Shown in pieces: positions 34,935 through 43,644 of a stretch of DNA of 64,000 bases. Made by a program: the position numbers and the translations under genes. Position 1 is the stretch's first letter. Every line of letters starts with the position of its first letter. The notes under the pieces are model-generated. The model searched no databases. It was given only the letters and a program-made list of their open reading frames with translations, and was not told the origin of the DNA. The stretch is from Bradyrhizobium guangdongense (GTDB lineage: Bacteria > Pseudomonadota > Alphaproteobacteria > Rhizobiales > Xanthobacteraceae), in NCBI RefSeq assembly GCF_006483445.1, contig NZ_PPPT01000097.1:1-64000 (forward strand). The letters run 5' to 3'.

Positions 34935-36157
34935 CCGCGCAAGATCTGCCGCTAAAAGGCATTCGTGTCATCGACTACAGCCATTTTTTGGCGGGCCCGT
35001 TCATGGGCCGTTGCCTCGCCGCGATGGGCGCTGAGGTCATCAAGGTGGAGCGTCCGAAGCAAGGCGATGCGGGCCGCGCGCACGGCTATTTCAAGGACGG
35101 ACAATCCGGCTACTTCCTGCAGCAGAACATGGGCAAGCAGGGCCTGTGCATCGATCTGCGCGACAAGCGTGGCCTCGACATGATGATGAAGCTGGTCGAC
35201 ACCGCCGACGTCTTCATCGAGAACTACCGCCCCGGCGCACTCGAGCGCCTCGGGCTCGGCTACAAGGCGCTGTCCGCGCGCAATCCAAAGCTGATCTACT
35301 GCTCGGTCTCCGCCTATGGCCACACCGGTCCCTATGCCGACCGTCCGGGTTTCGGTCTGATCGCAGAGGCGATGTCAGGTGCTCTGGCGCAACTGGGCAA
35401 TCCCGGTGAAGCGCCGCCGCTGCTGCGGATGCCATTGGCCGACATGTACACCGGCATTCACGGCGTGGCTGCCATCAATGCCGCACTGGTCGGCCGCGCG
35501 TCGTCCGGACGCGGCCAACACATCGATCTGGCGCTGTACGACTGCATGGTCTCGATGCACGACTATGCGGTTCAGCGTTACTTTCTCTCCGGCGGTGCCG
35601 ACCTGCCGAAGCAGACGGGCAGCGGACAGCCGGACTCGACCGTCTACGGTGTCTTTCCGGCCAAGGACGGTAATCTTGTCATCGCCGCGCAAGTCGATGA
35701 TGCGTGGCGACGATTGGCGAGCCTGATCGGGGGAGACGCGTTGGCATCCGACGAACGCTTCACCACGCCTGCGGCGCGGAACGCGCATTATGCCGAAGCG
35801 ATGGAGATCGTGCGCACCTGGACGCTGTCGCAGCCCTCTCGGGACGCCTGTCTTGCCGCACTCGAGGAAGCAGGTGTGCCGTCGGCGCCCGTGCAGACCA
35901 TCGAAGAAGTCGTGAAGGATCCGCAGATCCATGCGCGCGGCATGCTGGTCGAGCAGGAGCATCCCGTGCTCGGCAGGGTGACTTTGCCGAACTTGCCGTT
36001 CCGCTTCTCCGGCTGCGACACCACGGTGCACACGCCGGCGCCGCTGCTTGGCCAGGACAACCGCCGCATTGCAAAGGCGCTGGGACTTTCTGCTGAGGCC
36101 GTCGATGCGATGGTGCGAGACGGCGTGCTGTACAACGAAGCTGCAGTGCAGGAGTGA
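34931..36157 (+). CDS. CaiB/BaiF-family (class III) CoA-transferase
   Basis: The 408-residue enzyme should move CoA from a donor thioester to a carboxylic acid. Family features: LKGIRVIDYSHFLAGPFMGRCLAAMGAEVIKVE at the start, the catalytic Asp region LPLADMYTGIHGVAAINAAL (MPLADMYTG, about 168-175), and the C-terminal HARGMLVEQEHPVLGRVTLPN. The start overlaps the MaoC stop. The transferase would activate the acid substrate or an intermediate, after which the MaoC protein could hydrate it. Cytoplasmic. Confidence 0.92.
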   Translation: MTAQDLPLKGIRVIDYSHFLAGPFMGRCLAAMGAEVIKVERPKQGDAGRAHGYFKDGQSGYFLQQNMGKQGLCIDLRDKRGLDMMMKLVDTADVFIENYRPGALERLGLGYKALSARNPKLIYCSVSAYGHTGPYADRPGFGLIAEAMSGALAQLGNPGEAPPLLRMPLADMYTGIHGVAAINAALVGRASSGRGQHIDLALYDCMVSMHDYAVQRYFLSGGADLPKQTGSGQPDSTVYGVFPAKDGNLVIAAQVDDAWRRLASLIGGDALASDERFTTPAARNAHYAEAMEIVRTWTLSQPSRDACLAALEEAGVPSAPVQTIEEVVKDPQIHARGMLVEQEHPVLGRVTLPNLPFRFSGCDTTVHTPAPLLGQDNRRIAKALGLSAEAVDAMVRDGVLYNEAAVQE

Positions 36158-36160
36158 GCC

Positions 36161-36988
36161 ATGAGCGATCGCTACGCGGTGATAGGCAATCCGATCGGCT
36201 TCAGCAAATCACCCCTCATCCACAGCACGTTCGCCAGAATGACGGGACAGGATCTCGTCTATGAGGCGATCGAGGGACCGCTCAATGGCTTCAGCGAACG
36301 GGTTGATCGATTCCGGACGGAGGGCGCCAAGGGGCTGAATATCACCGCCCCGTTCAAGCTCGATGCCTTCGACTATGCAAACGAGCTTTCAGAGAGCGCC
36401 GACCGAGCTGGCGCCGTGAACTGCCTGAAGTTCGACGGCGATCGGGTCATTGGCGAGAATTTCGATGGCATCGGACTCGTGCGTGACATCACCGTCAATC
36501 TCCGCGTGAAAATGGCGGGCCGGCGCGTTCTGATGCTCGGCGCCGGGGGTGCGGCGCGTGGCGCGCTGCTGCCCTTCCTGCGCGAAGAGCCGTCCGAGTT
36601 GGTCCTCGTCAATCGTACCTTATCGAAGGCTGTGGCATTGGCCGAAGAGTTTGCCGGTTGTGGTCCCCTGATCGTCAGCGGCTATGCTGAGCTGGCCGAT
36701 CTCGCCGAGGGCTATGACGTCGTGGTCAACGCGACATCGGCCAGCCTGCGAGGTGAGATGCCGCCACTTCCCGGCAATGTCTTCCGCGGTGCGGCGCTGG
36801 CGTACGAACTGGCCTACGGCAAGGGATTGACTCCCTTTCTGCAAGCGGCCCGCGTCGAAGGCGTAGCCAAGCTGGCGGACGGTGTTGGCATGCTGGTCGA
36901 GCAGGCCGCGGAAGCTTTTTCCTGGTGGCGCGGCGTTCGACCGGGCACGACACAGGTCATCGCCGAACTGACCGTGCCTTTGAGCTGA
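36161..36988 (+). CDS. Shikimate dehydrogenase family protein (AroE-like, paralogue 1)
   Basis: The 275-residue enzyme has the substrate-binding SKSPLIHSTFAR motif, the catalytic lysine in NITAPFK (about residue 64), Asp in ENFDGIG, and a NADP-type Rossmann loop MLGAGGAARGALLP. Residue NFD replaces the usual NTD, but the catalytic Asp remains. It should interconvert 3-dehydroshikimate and shikimate, or a related pair. It lies 3 bases after the CoA-transferase gene, in an operon also holding a second AroE-like gene and a dehydroquinase, which suggests a catabolic role, not the housekeeping one. Confidence 0.9.
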   Translation: MSDRYAVIGNPIGFSKSPLIHSTFARMTGQDLVYEAIEGPLNGFSERVDRFRTEGAKGLNITAPFKLDAFDYANELSESADRAGAVNCLKFDGDRVIGENFDGIGLVRDITVNLRVKMAGRRVLMLGAGGAARGALLPFLREEPSELVLVNRTLSKAVALAEEFAGCGPLIVSGYAELADLAEGYDVVVNATSASLRGEMPPLPGNVFRGAALAYELAYGKGLTPFLQAARVEGVAKLADGVGMLVEQAAEAFSWWRGVRPGTTQVIAELTVPLS

Positions 36989-36994
36989 CGGGCG

Positions 36995-37858
36995 ATGCCG
37001 AGCATGCATCAGAAGTCCAGCTTTCTCGTGGGCCTGATCGGCAGCGGCATCGCGGCGTCACGCACACCGCCGATGCACGAAGCGGCCGCTGACGCCGCGG
37101 GCATCCGCTATCTCTACAAGAAGATCGATCTGACCGAGTTGAAACTTGGTGCCGAAGCGCTGCCGGAATTGCTGACGGCGGCAAAGCGGATGGGCTTTGA
37201 CGGGTTGAACGTGACCCATCCCTGCAAGCAAGCGATCCTTCCACTCCTGGACGAGCTTTCGCCCGACGCGGAGGCGCTGGGCGCCGTGAACACCGTGGTC
37301 ATCAGGGACGGTCGAATGACCGGCCACAACACCGACTGGTTCGGCTTCGCCGAGAATTTTCGCCGCAACATGCAGGGTGCACCACTCGGTCGGGTTGTCC
37401 AATTCGGCGCGGGCGGCGCAGGCGCGGCGGTTGCTTTCGCGCTGATGAAGCTTGGCGTGCGGGAACTCACCATCGTCGACGTCGATTTGGCCAAGGCGCA
37501 GAATGTGGTCGACGGCTTGTCTCCTCGATTTGCAGAAGGACGCTTGCGGGCCGGCCATGATGTCGCGGCGGCCGTGGCTGCCGCAGACGGTATTGTCAAT
37601 GCGACGCCGATCGGCATGGACAAATATCCGGGGACGCCGCTGCCGACGGCCTTGCTGCGTCCTGATCTCTGGGTCGCCGAGATCGTCTACTTCCCGCTGG
37701 AAACCGCACTGCTGCGCGCGGCGCGTGCCCTCGGCTGCCGCACCGTCGATGGCGGTGGCATGGCGATCTTCCAGGGCACGGAGGCATTCCGCCTGTTCAC
37801 GGGCATCTCACCTGATGCGGACGTCTTCTTCGCCACTTTTGCATCCCTGGGAGGGTGA
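36995..37858 (+). CDS. Quinate/shikimate dehydrogenase-like protein (QsuD type, paralogue 2)
   Basis: The 287-residue protein is also AroE-like, but of another branch: GLIGSGIAASRTPPMHEAAADAAGIRYLYKKIDL, NVTHPCKQ with the catalytic lysine, HNTDWFGF with the Asp, and GAGGAGAAVAFAL as nucleotide loop. These features recall the NAD-dependent quinate/shikimate dehydrogenases of catabolic operons such as Corynebacterium QsuD. It could oxidise quinate to 3-dehydroquinate, which the type II dehydroquinase at 40944 could process. Only 6 bases separate it from the first paralogue. Confidence 0.9.
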   Translation: MPSMHQKSSFLVGLIGSGIAASRTPPMHEAAADAAGIRYLYKKIDLTELKLGAEALPELLTAAKRMGFDGLNVTHPCKQAILPLLDELSPDAEALGAVNTVVIRDGRMTGHNTDWFGFAENFRRNMQGAPLGRVVQFGAGGAGAAVAFALMKLGVRELTIVDVDLAKAQNVVDGLSPRFAEGRLRAGHDVAAAVAAADGIVNATPIGMDKYPGTPLPTALLRPDLWVAEIVYFPLETALLRAARALGCRTVDGGGMAIFQGTEAFRLFTGISPDADVFFATFASLGG

Positions 37859-37909
37859 CGTCAGGCCGATGGGCGAGCGGCACGCACAACGCCCGAGAGG
37901 AAACGCAAG

Positions 37910-38578
37910 ATGGGCTACACGCTCGATTTCTCGGTGGTTTGGCATGCCATGCCCGCGCTGCTGTGGGGGTGCGTGGGGACGTTGGGCCTCGCGCTTGCCG
38001 GCATGACGCTCGCGATGGTGATCGGCGTCGCCGGCGTCGCGGCACGCGATTCGAAGGCGGCCTGGTTGCGTGCTCTGGTGATCGGCTTCGTCGAGATCGT
38101 GCGCAATACGCCTTTCCTGGTGCAGATCTTCTTTCTGTTCTTCGCCCTGCCGCTCATCGGCTTGAAGCTCAATCCGACAGCCACAGCCATTATCGCGCTC
38201 GGGGTCAACGGCGGCGCCTATGCTATCGAGATCATCCGCGGCGGGGTGCAATCCATTCACAAGGGGCAGGTCGAGGCCGGCTACGCGCTCGGACTGCACA
38301 AAGGGCAGGTGTTCCGGTTCATCGTGCTCAAGCCCGCGCTTCGCGCGATCTACCCCTCGCTCACGGGTCAGTTCATCATGCTGACGCTGACCTCGTCGAT
38401 CTGCTCGGCGGTGTCGGCCTACGAATTGACGTCGGTTGCGCAGCGCATCGAAAGCGACACCTTCCGCAGCTTCGAGGTCTATTTCTCCGTCACCTTCCTC
38501 TACCTCGCGATCTCCTGGCTGCTGATGCTGGGCTTTGCGGTCATCTCGCACCGCTTCTTCTCATATCCGACACGCTGA
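37910..38578 (+). CDS. Polar amino-acid-type ABC transporter permease (HisM-like), first subunit
   Basis: The 222-residue inner-membrane protein has about five TM helices and the EAA-type coupling loop (EAGYALGLHKGQVFRFIVLKPALR). ELVRNTPFLVQIFF-like sequence (VEIVRNTPFLVQIFFLFFALP) is a hallmark of the PAAT/HAAT permease family. It pairs with the permease encoded 12 bases downstream. The ribosome site AGAGGAAACGCAAG precedes the ATG. Confidence 0.93.
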   Translation: MGYTLDFSVVWHAMPALLWGCVGTLGLALAGMTLAMVIGVAGVAARDSKAAWLRALVIGFVEIVRNTPFLVQIFFLFFALPLIGLKLNPTATAIIALGVNGGAYAIEIIRGGVQSIHKGQVEAGYALGLHKGQVFRFIVLKPALRAIYPSLTGQFIMLTLTSSICSAVSAYELTSVAQRIESDTFRSFEVYFSVTFLYLAISWLLMLGFAVISHRFFSYPTR

Positions 38579-38590
38579 GGAGGGCAGGTC

Positions 38591-39247
38591 ATGACACCGC
38601 ATTTTGGTCTTCCCGAGTTCGGCTTCCTGTTGCGTGGGCTGCAATGGACGGTGCTGCTGACGCTGGTTGCGTTTGTGGGCGGCTGCACGGCGGGTCTGGC
38701 CGTCGCATTGCTGCGCACCTGTGGTCACAAAGGCGTGGAGTGGATCACCCGTATTTACATCGGGATATTCCAGGGCACCCCGCTGCTGCTGCAGCTTTTC
38801 GTGGTGTATTACGGATTGGCGCTGACCGGGCTGAAGCTCGACGCCTTCGTCGCGGTGGCGATCGGCTTCACAGTCAATGCATCCGCCTTCCTCGGTGAGA
38901 TCTGGCGCGGTGCGATCCAGGCCGTGCCGCGCGGCCAGACCGAGGCGGCGATGGCGCTTGGACTGCACTATTCGTCCCGTATGCGCGACATCGTGCTGCC
39001 GCAGGCGATCCGCATCTCGCTGCCGGCGACCATCGGCTATCTCGTGCAGCTCATCAAGGGCACGTCGCTCGCCGCCATCGTCGGCTTCATCGAACTCGCC
39101 CGCGCCGGTCAGATCGTATCGAACCAGACCTTCCAGCCGTTGCTCGTCTTCGGCGTGGTCGGCGCAATGTATTTCATCCTCTGCTGGCCACTCTCATGGT
39201 GGGGCAGTCGGATGGAAGCCAGGCTCGCCCTGGCCAGCCAAAGGTAG
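38591..39247 (+). CDS. Polar amino-acid-type ABC transporter permease, second subunit
   Basis: The 218-residue protein has the same fold as the previous one, with YIGIFQGTPLLLQLFVVYYGLAL and the coupling loop TEAAMALGLHYSSRMRDIVLPQAIR. The two permeases form a heterodimer in the inner membrane. The ribosome site GAGGAGGGCAGGTC is strong. Confidence 0.93.
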   Translation: MTPHFGLPEFGFLLRGLQWTVLLTLVAFVGGCTAGLAVALLRTCGHKGVEWITRIYIGIFQGTPLLLQLFVVYYGLALTGLKLDAFVAVAIGFTVNASAFLGEIWRGAIQAVPRGQTEAAMALGLHYSSRMRDIVLPQAIRISLPATIGYLVQLIKGTSLAAIVGFIELARAGQIVSNQTFQPLLVFGVVGAMYFILCWPLSWWGSRMEARLALASQR

Positions 39248-39298
39248 GACCGGCGCACCTGCCCAATCACAAATAGCCATCACTAGGAGGAGAAGTTC

Positions 39299-40126
39299 AT
39301 GTTGTTATCACTCAATCGTCGCCAGCTCGGCGTTGCGCTTTTGACTCTGGGGGCCATCGCTGTCGCGGGCAAATCGCAGGCGGGCACTCTGGAAGACGTG
39401 AAGAAGAAGGGCGTCGTCGTTATCGGCATCCAGGGCGATAATCCGCCCTGGGGCTATGTCGACAGCTCAGGAAAGCAGGATGGCATCGATGCCGACATGG
39501 GCCGCGCTTTCGCTGAATATCTTGGCGTGAAGGCCGAGTTCGTCCCGCTGGCGGTGGCCAATCGCATTCCGGCGCTGACCACAGGCCGCGTCGACATCCT
39601 GTTCGCAACCATGGCCATGTTGCCCGAGCGCGCGAAGGCGGTGCAGTATTCCAAGCCCTATGTCGCCAACGAGATCACGCTTGTCGCTGCCCAGGCGACC
39701 CCGATCAACAGCAATGCCGACATGGGCAAGTACGTTATTGGCGTTCCGAGGTCCTCCACGCAGGACACCCAGGTCACCAACAACGCCCCGTCCGGCACCC
39801 AGATCCGCAGATTCGACGATGACGCCGCCACCATCCAGGCGCTGCTCTCTGGTCAAGTCCAGGCCGTCGGCGCGAACCTGTTTTATCCGCAGCGCCTCAA
39901 CGCCGCAAAGCCGGAACTCGGGTTCGAGCCCAAGCTTCACTTCACCGCCCTTTACAACGGCGCCTGCACGCGCCTCGGCGAGAAGGAGTGGAACGAGACG
40001 GCCAACAAGTTCATCGACGAGATCAAGTCGAACGGCAAGCTGGTCGCTTTCTACGCCAAATGGATGAAGGTCCCGGTCCCTGTCTTCCCCGACTCGGTCC
40101 CCGGCGTTCCCTTCACCGTCCAGTAG
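39299..40126 (+). CDS. Periplasmic substrate-binding protein of the ABC transporter (SBP family 3)
   Basis: The 275-residue protein begins with a signal segment (SLNRRQLGVALLTLGAIAVAGKSQAG) and then the family-3 fold: VKKKGVVVIGIQGDNPPWGYVD, KQDGIDADMGRAFAEYLG, and the hinge YVIGVPRSSTQD. These proteins usually bind amino acids, but members in catabolic operons bind other small acids; with dehydroquinase and quinate-type dehydrogenases next door, a quinate/shikimate-like acid is possible. It has a strong GGAGGAGAAG ribosome site and would be made in excess. Confidence 0.92.
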   Translation: MLLSLNRRQLGVALLTLGAIAVAGKSQAGTLEDVKKKGVVVIGIQGDNPPWGYVDSSGKQDGIDADMGRAFAEYLGVKAEFVPLAVANRIPALTTGRVDILFATMAMLPERAKAVQYSKPYVANEITLVAAQATPINSNADMGKYVIGVPRSSTQDTQVTNNAPSGTQIRRFDDDAATIQALLSGQVQAVGANLFYPQRLNAAKPELGFEPKLHFTALYNGACTRLGEKEWNETANKFIDEIKSNGKLVAFYAKWMKVPVPVFPDSVPGVPFTVQ

Positions 40127-40183
40127 CCACTGCGAGCGGCCGACGCGATCCGCGTTGGCCGCCGCCCGACAGCGGAGACCAGC

Positions 40184-40930
40184 ATGCAGGACAATATCCT
40201 GATCGAAATGAAGGGCGTGCAGAAGTGGTACGGCGGGTACCAGGCTCTCCGCGACGTCGATCTCATCGTGCGCAAGGGCGAGAAGATCGTGCTCTGCGGT
40301 CCGTCCGGCTCGGGCAAGTCGACGCTGATCCGCTGCATCAACCGCCTCGAGGCGATCCAGCAGGGCAGTATTGTTGTGAACGGTCATCGGCTGGACGACA
40401 GCATCAAGGCTATCGATGTCGTCCGTCAGGACGTCGGCATGGTCTTTCAGAGCTTCAATCTCTTTCCGCATATGACGGTGTTGCAGAATTGTACACTCGC
40501 ACCTATTCGCGCGCGCCGCATCAGCAAGAGCGAGGCGGAGGCGACCGCGCGAAAATATCTCGAGCGGGTCCACATCGGTGACCAGGCCGAGAAGTATCCG
40601 GCTCAACTTTCGGGCGGCCAGCAACAGCGCGTCGCGATCGCGCGTGCGCTCTGCATGCAGCCCAAGGTGATGCTGTTTGACGAACCGACCTCGGCTCTCG
40701 ACCCTGAGATGGTCAAGGAGGTGCTCGATACGATGATCGGCCTTGCCAACGACGGCATGACCATGATCTGCGTCACGCACGAGATGGGCTTTGCCCGCCA
40801 GGTTGCCGACCGGGTCATCTTCATGGCCGAAGGCCAGATCATCGAGGAAGGCGCGCCCGACGCCTTCTTCCGCAATCCACAGCACGCCCGCACCAGGCAG
40901 TTCCTCGGCGAGATCCTTGCCCATCACTGA
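40184..40930 (+). CDS. Polar amino-acid-type ABC transporter ATP-binding protein
   Basis: The 248-residue ATPase has Walker [10 protein letters not shown], the Q-loop [16 protein letters not shown], signature [15 protein letters not shown] and Walker [16 protein letters not shown], with the HisP/GlnQ-type ending [26 protein letters not shown]. It completes the importer made by the two permeases and the binding protein upstream. Confidence 0.95.
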   Translation: MQDNILIEMKGVQKWYGGYQALRDVDLIVRKGEKIVLCGPSGSGKSTLIRCINRLEAIQQGSIVVNGHRLDDSIKAIDVVRQDVGMVFQSFNLFPHMTVLQNCTLAPIRARRISKSEAEATARKYLERVHIGDQAEKYPAQLSGGQQQRVAIARALCMQPKVMLFDEPTSALDPEMVKEVLDTMIGLANDGMTMICVTHEMGFARQVADRVIFMAEGQIIEEGAPDAFFRNPQHARTRQFLGEILAHH

Positions 40931-40943
40931 ACGGAGTTCTTCC

Positions 40944-41393
40944 ATGAGTCGTCTTGTCTACGTCCTGAACGGACCAAATCTCAATTTGCTCGGCAGGCGC
41001 CAGCCCCACATCTACGGTCACGAGACGCTTGCGGACGTGGAGCGGGATTGCGGGGCGCTGGGCAAGGAACTCGGCCTGGAAATCCGCTTTCATCAATCCA
41101 ACAGAGAATACGAGATCATCGATTGGATCCACGAGGCGCGCGAGACGGCTGCCGGGATCGTGATGAACCCCGCCGCTTTCACCCATACATCGGTCGCCAT
41201 CCTGGATGCGCTGAACACGTTCGAGGGGACGGTGATCGAGGTGCACATTTCCAACGTTCACAAACGCGAGGAATTCCGCCACCATTCGTTTGTCTCCAAA
41301 CGAGCTGACGGGGTCATCGCAGGCTTCGGCACTCAGGGTTATCTGCTCGGCTTGCGTCGCGTGGCCAAGCTGCTTGATGAGAAGAAGGGATAG
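40944..41393 (+). CDS. aroQ: Type II 3-dehydroquinate dehydratase
   Basis: The 149-residue enzyme dehydrates 3-dehydroquinate to 3-dehydroshikimate. Signature motifs are visible: [19 protein letters not shown] with the catalytic Tyr, [33 protein letters not shown], and [16 protein letters not shown] with the active-site His. The start at 40944 is well placed (ATG 13 bases after the ABC ATPase stop); the long frame from 40791 runs inside that gene. This paralogue lies in a transport/dehydrogenase operon, so it is probably a catabolic QuiB/QsuC-type copy. Confidence 0.96.
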   Translation: MSRLVYVLNGPNLNLLGRRQPHIYGHETLADVERDCGALGKELGLEIRFHQSNREYEIIDWIHEARETAAGIVMNPAAFTHTSVAILDALNTFEGTVIEVHISNVHKREEFRHHSFVSKRADGVIAGFGTQGYLLGLRRVAKLLDEKKG

Positions 41394-41399
41394 CATCGC

Positions 41400-42434
41400 A
41401 TGAGCACACCCGTCCGCCTCTCGGTGATGGGAGCGGGTCTCATCGGCAAGCGACACATCGAACACATTCTCGCGCGGCCGGAGGCGATGCTGTCGTCGAT
41501 CGTCGATCCGGCGCCGGCGGCACGAGAGTTGGCGGTTTCGCTGAAGGTGGACTGGTTTCCGTCCTTTCAGGACATGCTCTCCGGAAATCGGCCGGAAGGG
41601 GTGGTTGTCGCCACCCCCAATCAGATGCATGTGGCCAACGGCATGGATTGTATTGCCGCGGGTATTCCAGCGCTGATCGAGAAGCCGCTAGCGGATGACG
41701 TGGTCGCTGCAGAGGCGTTGGTCGAAGCCTCCGAGCGAGCGGGTGTGTCGCTGCTCACCGGCCATCATCGCCGCCACAACCCGATGATCCAGCGCGCCAA
41801 GGCGGAGATCGACAGCGGTCGGCTCGGCCAGATCGTGTCGGTGCATGGCATGTTCTGGCTGATCAAGCCGGACGATTATTTCGACGTGGCCTGGCGCCGC
41901 GAAAAAGGGGCGGGGCCTGTCTTCCTGAATCTCATCCACGATGTCGACCTGCTTCGGTACCTGTGTGGGGATATCGTGGCGGTACAGGCCGCCCAATCCA
42001 ATCGACTACGTGGCAACGCGGTTGAAGAGACAGCGGTGATCATCCTGCACTTCGCGTCCGGGGCGCTGGGAACGGTCAATGTCTCGGACGCCATCCAGTC
42101 GCCCTGGAGCTGGGAATTCACGGCCGGTGAGAACCCGGCCTACAGTCATACGCAGGAGGCGTGCTACCAGATCGGCGGCACGAGGGCATCGCTGGCACTT
42201 CCGCAACTCGATCTATGGCATCACCCAAGCAAGGCCAGCTGGTGGGCGCCGATCGAGCGCGAGCGGCTGAGCTACGAGAAGGTAGACCCGCTCGGCCTGC
42301 AGATTGCCAATTTCTGCGGGGTTATCCGCGGCACCGCCGCGCCCCTGGTGAGCGGGCGCGAAGGACTGAAAACCCTTCGAGTAATCGACGCGGTCAAGCG
42401 CGCGGCGGAAACCGGAGCTCTCGTATCGCTTTGA
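41400..42434 (+). CDS. Gfo/Idh/MocA-family oxidoreductase
   Basis: The 344-residue protein has a Rossmann start SVMGAGLIGKRHIEHI, the family motif EKPLADD (about 97-103) with the catalytic Lys, a mixed alpha/beta C-terminal domain, and INLIHDVDLLRYLCGD-type sequence (LNLIHDVDLLRYLCGDIV) with the active-site Asp/His region. Family members oxidise or reduce polyols and cyclitols such as myo-inositol. A cyclic polyol acid, such as quinate, would suit this. It is the last gene of the operon; a 36-base gap separates it from the convergent gene. Confidence 0.9.
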   Translation: MSTPVRLSVMGAGLIGKRHIEHILARPEAMLSSIVDPAPAARELAVSLKVDWFPSFQDMLSGNRPEGVVVATPNQMHVANGMDCIAAGIPALIEKPLADDVVAAEALVEASERAGVSLLTGHHRRHNPMIQRAKAEIDSGRLGQIVSVHGMFWLIKPDDYFDVAWRREKGAGPVFLNLIHDVDLLRYLCGDIVAVQAAQSNRLRGNAVEETAVIILHFASGALGTVNVSDAIQSPWSWEFTAGENPAYSHTQEACYQIGGTRASLALPQLDLWHHPSKASWWAPIERERLSYEKVDPLGLQIANFCGVIRGTAAPLVSGREGLKTLRVIDAVKRAAETGALVSL

Positions 42435-42470
42435 TACCGGAAAGTGGCGCGTGGACGCATCGCGCCGGAA

Positions 42471-43223
42471 TCAGAACCCGACCTGCTCGTTCATGTAGAA
42501 CGTGTTGAGGATCGAGATACGCGGCCGATCGGTCTTGATCGGCGGCCGTCCGTGCCAGCTCATCTTCGTCAGCGAGTGGTAGGCCTTGAGGACGACGAAG
42601 GCGTAGCCGAGATTGGGCAGGAACGGGACGGTCTTGACCGGCTCCAGGCAGTACGAGTTGACGTGCAGCAGGCCCTTCAGCGACGCCTGATACAGCGTGG
42701 TGCCGAGATTCTCCTGGCTCGCGTCGGGCGGGCAATAGAGCTGCATCGTCACCACCTTCTTGCGGGTGTCGGGATGCGGCTTGATCTGGTAGCCGTCGAC
42801 GTCGCGGTAGAGCACCGGCTTTGCGACCAGGGTCAGGTCCTCGGCCTTCGCGACCTTGTCGCCCTTGGCACGGATTTCCAGGCCGTCATGCAGCCGATCC
42901 CGGATCGCCTGCTCGACCTCCTTCGACGTCAGCATCGCCGACACGGCCTCCCAGGCCGGCCGGATTTTTGCCTCGACCTTGCCGATGTGCTCGCCATAGA
43001 GGCGGAGCGCGAGGCGCGAACCGGACGCCGTGATCTTGTCGTATCCTTCGGTCGGCTCGCTCTTGATGAGGTCGCGGTAAAAATCCTCCGGAAAGAAATT
43101 GCGGAAGACGATGTGCGGGAACGGGTTCGCCGAATAGTCGGCGGCCCGAATGCTCGACACGGCATGAGCAATGAGTTCGTTGGTCAGGGAGTCCTCGGAG
43201 GACTGCCTCATTGCTAGGGTCAT
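42471..43223 (-). CDS. 2-oxoglutarate/Fe(II)-dependent oxygenase-like protein
   Basis: The 250-residue protein has a jelly-roll core. Candidate iron and 2OG ligands are His-x-Asp in IKPHPDTRKK (about residue 168), a distal His in LKAYHSLTKMSWHG (near 218) and an Arg in the DRPRISILNTFY strand. Proteins of this sort occur as solitary genes in Bradyrhizobium, with no proven substrate. Start 43223 is favoured over 43286: a GTGAGG site lies 5 bases upstream, and the longer N terminus is not typical. It is convergent to the operon at 33115-42434 and lies beside the degenerate att site. Confidence 0.75.
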   Translation of the reverse strand: MTLAMRQSSEDSLTNELIAHAVSSIRAADYSANPFPHIVFRNFFPEDFYRDLIKSEPTEGYDKITASGSRLALRLYGEHIGKVEAKIRPAWEAVSAMLTSKEVEQAIRDRLHDGLEIRAKGDKVAKAEDLTLVAKPVLYRDVDGYQIKPHPDTRKKVVTMQLYCPPDASQENLGTTLYQASLKGLLHVNSYCLEPVKTVPFLPNLGYAFVVLKAYHSLTKMSWHGRPPIKTDRPRISILNTFYMNEQVGF

Positions 43224-43644
43224 CTCAACCTCACTCGGGTAGGGAAATCGCTTCGATACCGTGGGATAGAAGAATGTGGAGACCAAGTATAGCGCGAAAC
43301 GCCATGCGGGTCAGCCCTGTCGCCTCCTTCTGAGAGTGCCTATAACTTATTGTTATAGCTATAATATTCGTCTCGGGAAAATTGAGAATGCCGGATGGTT
43401 CCGCGCTAACCTGCCGGATCTTGGTTCCGCCATTCGCGTGTTCGATCCCTCCCTCCCCATCCATAGTAGCCACGAAGCGTCGATCATCGGTCCAAACAAC
43501 GAAGCTTCCTCTCTTGTCGGCAGGACTGCATGCCACGCGCCCCCGCGTCTCACTTATAGAACCGAGCGTCCCATTCCTGGAGCTGGACAGGAAATTTGGA
43601 AATCCCTTGAGTTTTCCGCAACGGGATTTGTGGGGAGGCAAAGG
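43224..43644. other. Intergenic junction region with decayed tRNA end
   Basis: No gene is supported. An A+T-rich stretch near 43341-43370 holds a perfect 12-bp palindrome TTATAGCTATAA (43353-43364) and an overlapping dyad ATAAC-TTATT-GTTAT (43342-43356), which could be promoter or operator sequence. The degenerate att copy is at 43417-43464. The long open frame reading through all this into the MFS gene is not believed. Confidence 0.55.
43417..43464 (+). repeat. Degenerate third copy of the tRNA-Gln 3' end (possible old att site)
   Basis: Aligned without gaps to the 48-bp att repeat, 40 positions match. The conserved blocks are TTCCGCCATTCG and TTCGATCCCTCCC. Mismatches fall mainly in the T-stem (GCGTG instead of GGAGG), so the T arm cannot pair and this is not a working tRNA. 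Weak similarity may continue into the tRNA 5' half (about 43389-43416). Confidence 0.65.

Noticed and set aside
37855..38898. 347-residue plus-strand frame over the permease genes
   Set aside because: It overlaps both permease genes in another frame; those have hallmark motifs and ribosome sites.
43417..43464. A second tRNA gene
   Set aside because: The T-stem and acceptor stem cannot pair and the 5' half is not recognisable; it is a decayed copy at most.
43276..43644. Long N-terminal extension of the MFS transporter (start at 43276)
   Set aside because: It reads through the decayed tRNA end and A+T-rich spacer; a GTG with a strong ribosome site at 43645 is the better start.
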